From: Hyaloscypha bicolor E
Taxonomy: Eukaryota > Ascomycota > Leotiomycetes > Helotiales > Hyaloscyphaceae
NCBI RefSeq assembly: GCF_002865645.1
Contig: NW_020194512.1
Span: 3,699,183-3,763,182, forward strand
Direction: 5' to 3'
Length of the DNA: 64,000 bases
Under the pieces are notes generated by a model. That model made no database searches. It was not told the DNA's origin and saw nothing but the letters and a program-made list of their open reading frames with translations. The translations under genes and the position numbers were made by a program. Shown piece after piece: positions 59,860-64,000 of this stretch (within the stretch, counting starts at the first letter, position 1; each line of letters starts with the position of its first letter).

Positions 59860-61480
59860 AAATGTCTAGTTAAGTACTTTTAGAATAGCTTAGTTAAAAA
59901 AAGAAAATAATATATAGATATTATTAGAACTAAATAAAAAAGTAAGTTTAGTAGAAAAGTTAGTAATAGCTTATTATTATATTAAAGAATTAGAAAAGAA
60001 AATATAATAAAGAGAAAATCTAGAAGAATTTAAAGCCTAAATCCGTTATTTTAAAAATACTCGAATAGTATTTAGAATAGTAGTAATTATAAGAGAACTA
60101 GTTATATAAATAGTAGCTTACTTTATTTATAGGATACTAAAGATCTAGAAGCTATTTATATATAAGAGAAAGAATATTAAAGAAGCTTAAGACTTTTTCT
60201 ATTAAATAGAGCTAAAATTATATAAAGATAATAGAATTATATAGGTTATTAATATAATAAAAGTTATATATTATATTTCTTATTTTAAAAATATAAAAAG
60301 TAAATAATAAATATTAATACTATAGCCTAAAAGAACTTTATAAAGTTTATAAAGAATTCTATTTTAAACCTAAATAACTATAATATAGATATTATTATAA
60401 AATATAAAGATATAAAATAATAACTAAATTAGAATATCTAGAAATATATATTTTATTTAAATAGCTTATTAGACAATTTAGAATATATAAGAACTTTAGA
60501 ATATATAAGAACTTTATAATATATAAGAACTTTATAATAAAGAAATACTTTATTTAGTAATTTAAGACTAGAAATATAAAAAGAGATTAACTAATAAAGA
60601 AATACTCTAAGAAATAGAAAAAAGCTTAGTTATAAAAATCGAGAATTATATAAATTTATTTTATTTTTAGTAAAAATATTCTAAAGAAATAACTAGATAA
60701 TAAAAAAAATAGAAATAAAAGAAAAAAGAAAAAGAATAAGTTTTTTCTTTAAAACTTATAATTTAGAAGAAATAGTAATATTATAATAAAGTTTAATATT
60801 ATTTCTATTTCTAGAATTATAAAATTTAATAAAATTTATTTTAATTAAATTAAACTTATTTATTATAACTATAAGAAGCTAGGCTATAAGTTATTTAAAT
60901 ATTCTAAATCTAAGAAACCGAGAAATAAAAGTATCTTATAATAGTTATATTTATTTATATTATAGAAAAAGAATTTCTAGAAATAAAAATAATAATTAAA
61001 ATTATTATTAAAACTAAAAAGAAAAGATATAGAATTCGAGTACTAATAAATTTAGATATAAAAATAAACTATATAAAAAAGAAAATAGCTTTAGAAATAA
61101 ATATTATAATAATACTAGAAATAACTCCTTTAATAATACTAGATAAGAACTAGATTTATTTATATAGGAATTATATTTTAGGAGTTATTACTAAGAATAT
61201 AATAAAAAACTAAAGAAAAACTAATATTTATTTTATATTATATAATTTTAATTTAGGAAATATTAATTTAATTCTAGAATTTCATAATTATATTTAATAG
61301 ATTCTTTAATTTCTTTTAAAGAAATAATATAGAAATACTAGATTTAAATAAAGAAAATTAAGGTCTTTAATACTAAAAGATTTATAAAAGCTATAAGATA
61401 TAAGATATATATTTTCTTATTAATTATATATTTTATAACTAATAACTAATAAGTTATTACTATTACTATTTTAGAAACCT
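59860..61480 (+). pseudogene. Gypsy gag and protease remnant
   Basis: A plus frame read through stops shows a retrotransposon gag (QKLFIYKRKNIKEAQDFFY, read with stops as Gln, about 60140-60205) and a CCHC-type zinc knuckle with Cys mutated to Tyr (YYNYKKLGYKLFKYSKSKKP, about 60860-60920). A protease-like region follows, with INLDIKINYI where IDSGAEINCI is usual and NFNLGNINLILEFH (about 61020-61300). The reading is lost after about 61480, before any RT. It faces a minus-strand Gypsy fragment. Confidence 0.6.
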
Positions 61481-61639
61481 TTATATTTTTTAAGAAATAT
61501 TATTATTATAGGTATAGTATTTAAGGCTTAGAAAGCAAGATAGAAGATTTCTTATAAAAACGATTTAAAGCTAAGGAAAAGAAAACTAGAATATAGAAAG
61601 CTATAAAGAAGTATATATATCTTATAGTATACTAGTCCT

Positions 61640-64000
61640 GAAAGGGTTTAGCCTTTTTAATATCTCTAGTATATTTCAAGTATATTTCCTTAATAAAGCG
61701 GCTGTATTATATATATCTAGAAGACATCTAGTATCTAGTAAAACAATTTAGATACCAGATATCTGGAAATCGTAATATTACTTTTTTTTTTATAATAAGC
61801 TTATTCTCGAGCTTTATAAAAGCTATTAATTCATCTAATTTCATACTATACTTCTCTCTAAAGTAAAACTAGTATCTCGGATATAGAAGTTATATATAAA
61901 AGGCTAGTATCTTTATTATATAATCTAGAAGAATTTATTATTATTTCTATATAGTTCTAAATAAATATTATTTTTTATATAGTCTAGCTAGTATTATAGA
62001 TTCTATAAAGGTTTTAGTATATTAATATTATTATTATAGAAATTCTATAAAACCAGGAAACTATTATTTAGTATTAAAACTAGATATTATACTAGATTTT
62101 TATCTTAACTAACCTATTAAATTCTATATTTTAGTCTATTTTTTATTAGCTTAATTATAATAACCCGTTTAATACTATACTTTTATTTACTATTCTCTAA
62201 TATTAATAAAGGCAGTTCCGGATTCGCTTAATTTAATAAAGAATTCTAGAGGTTTTTTTATAGCTTCTCTATATAGAAAACTAGATATATCTTTATAGTT
62301 TCTAGTAGTTTTAGAAGAAATAAATAGCTATACTATTCTAGAATCTCAAATAGGCCCTTTATTTAGTTCTCTAGCTTTTAGTTTAGATAATCGGATTTCT
62401 AGTACTTTATAGTAACCTATATTTTATTCCCGACTTTGAAATTAATTAGATAATAGCACTTATTAGCTTATATTATATATTATTCTTATATTTGTTCTAT
62501 ATAGCCTTAGGTAAGTTATTATAATTTATATAATCGATTTACTAATACTTTAGCTTTATCTCTATTTAGTTTCTTTTTAGGTGAGTTAGCTTTAATAAAA
62601 GAGTTCTAGTCTAAAAAAATATAAGGCTTATAGCTTTTTTTAGTAATAAATAGAGACTAGCTAATAGTTTTATACTAAAAGAAGGCTTATTAATAATCGA
62701 TTATAGTAATCTATTTATTCTAATTATTCTAATAGTAGTTAATATATAGGTATAATCTCTAATTAAAATACTAATTAATAATCTCTATTTATTTATTTAT
62801 TTATTTATTTAGAGATAATTAGCTATAAAGAGCTTGAGCTTTATACTAATTCTTGTATAGAATTTACTTCAAAAATCGGATATAAATTAGAGTCTCTAAT
62901 ATAATATAATTATTTCTGAAATATCTATTTAGTATATTATATAGAATAAAAATAAAGATATTAGCTATTTAGCTATAATTATATCTTATATTAGAATTAT
63001 AATTAGATATTTAGACAAGTAATCTATAAATATAGTAATTATATTATAGCCTAATTTACTTTCTAGATAACTTTTAAAGTCTATAATAATATATTACTAG
63101 AAGTAATTAGGAACTAGAAAGAGATAAAATAAACTAGGCTTCTTATTTCTAAATATATATAATTTCTTATAAATATAGTAATTACTATAGTATTAATTAA
63201 TATTCTTATTTATAAATAGCTAGTAATATTACTTCTTTAATAGCTAATAGAGCTTTATATATCCAGAATATCTAGAAAGAAGTTTATTATATATTTTATA
63301 AATTAAAATAATCTATAAAGGTAGTCTAGAGATTATTTTATTTTCTATAATATAAAAGAAGGCCGTCTTATAATATTTAGATATTACTTTTAGCTTAGGC
63401 TATTATATATAATTCCTCTAGATCTAGTAATATATAATTATTCTATAGAATTCTATTTATAAGTTATAAACTACTATATTTAGTAAAAGCTTCTAATAGT
63501 ACTTCTATAAAGGCTATTATACCAGAATCTACTAGTAAAGTTTCTAAGAAAATATCTTCTTCTAGGGAAATTATACTTTTAATAGAGGTATTTTCTTCCG
63601 GAAAGTCTTTAGTATATATTTGGTTTTTAGGGCTGAATTCCGGATTAAGTAAGCCGATTTCGTAAAGTATTATTATAAGCTATAAGTTATAGATAATTTC
63701 CGGATTAATTTTATCTTTAGAGAAAAGTACTTGAGTTTATAGATTCTTCTTAATCTGGCTCTAAATATTTACTTTATCTTATTTTTATAATAAAGTATCT
63801 ATTTATTTATTCGATTTTCCAGAATAATATATAAGCTTAAAATAATAGTAGAATAAGAGCTTAACTTATCTAGCTTATTAAAAAGAAAGCTTCTTAGTAG
63901 TTATAAATTTTTTTTAAAATATAGTAATTAGAATAGACCTTAAAGGAAGTATTTTAAAGGCCTTCTAGCTTAGCTTTTTATTCTTCTAGTACTTGTATTA
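61640..64000 (-). pseudogene. Gypsy pol 3' part: RNase H, integrase, tail (decayed)
   Basis: Read on the minus strand from the right edge: FKLIYYSGKSNKQIDTLL (about 63840-63785), the 'YRPGK...DALSR' end of RNase H. The integrase core lies at about 63105-62820 with IDFKSYLESKLGYNTITIFI, LPETI-like remnants, FISDF and GIKLKL-type sequence. The post-integrase barrel is at about 62460-62200 with FKVGNKI, KGLFEILE and IKIYLVFYIEKL. This is the order and style of Tf1/Boty-type Gypsy elements. RT and gag would lie beyond the right edge. Stops are of RIP type. Confidence 0.72.

Overview
The window looks like a chromosome segment of a filamentous ascomycete (Pezizomycotina; Leotiomycetes is my best guess, from general protein resemblance only). 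Evidence: genes on both strands carry short GT-AG introns of 48-86 bp, two or more HET-domain genes and a NACHT-WD40 gene are present, and large tracts are AT-saturated with C-to-T/G-to-A damage of the RIP (repeat-induced point mutation) type.

Positions 1-34,350 are gene-bearing, with moderate base composition. In order: a decayed reverse-transcriptase fragment; an intact HET gene (minus); a 64-bp near-perfect inverted repeat and an AT-rich patch; a broken epoxide hydrolase; a TA-flanked MITE; a zinc-finger regulator gene split by a hAT-type MITE; a second intact HET gene (minus); a broken FAD-linked oxidase; a tRNA-Val-like gene with a 50-bp insertion in its D-loop; a HET fragment; an intact rhodopsin-like membrane protein gene; an intact short-chain dehydrogenase; an intact aldose 1-epimerase; an intact cytochrome b5/acyl-CoA dehydrogenase fusion; a second hAT MITE; and a NACHT-WD40 (NLR-like) gene cut between its NACHT and WD40 halves by a third hAT MITE and truncated at its 3' end by an LTR.

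Positions 34,352-64,000 are almost entirely RIP-degraded transposable elements: a 15.2-kb LTR retrotransposon with matching 303-bp LTRs, a Tc1/mariner element nested inside its reverse transcriptase and an unidentified extra reading frame before the 3' LTR; a pogo/Fot1-like transposase; a Helitron with Rep/helicase domains; and parts of two other Gypsy elements (gag-protease on plus, RNase H-integrase on minus).

No biosynthetic cluster or operon-like unit is seen. The metabolic genes (SDR, aldose epimerase, b5-ACAD) look like independent housekeeping or catabolic genes. The theme of the window is an allorecognition/immune-type gene neighbourhood (HET, HET, HET fragment, NLR) being eroded by transposons. 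The three hAT-type MITEs each have perfect 8-bp target duplications, and in two cases they interrupt exons whose frame would be restored by exact removal. All domain names are from reading the translations by eye; no database search was possible.
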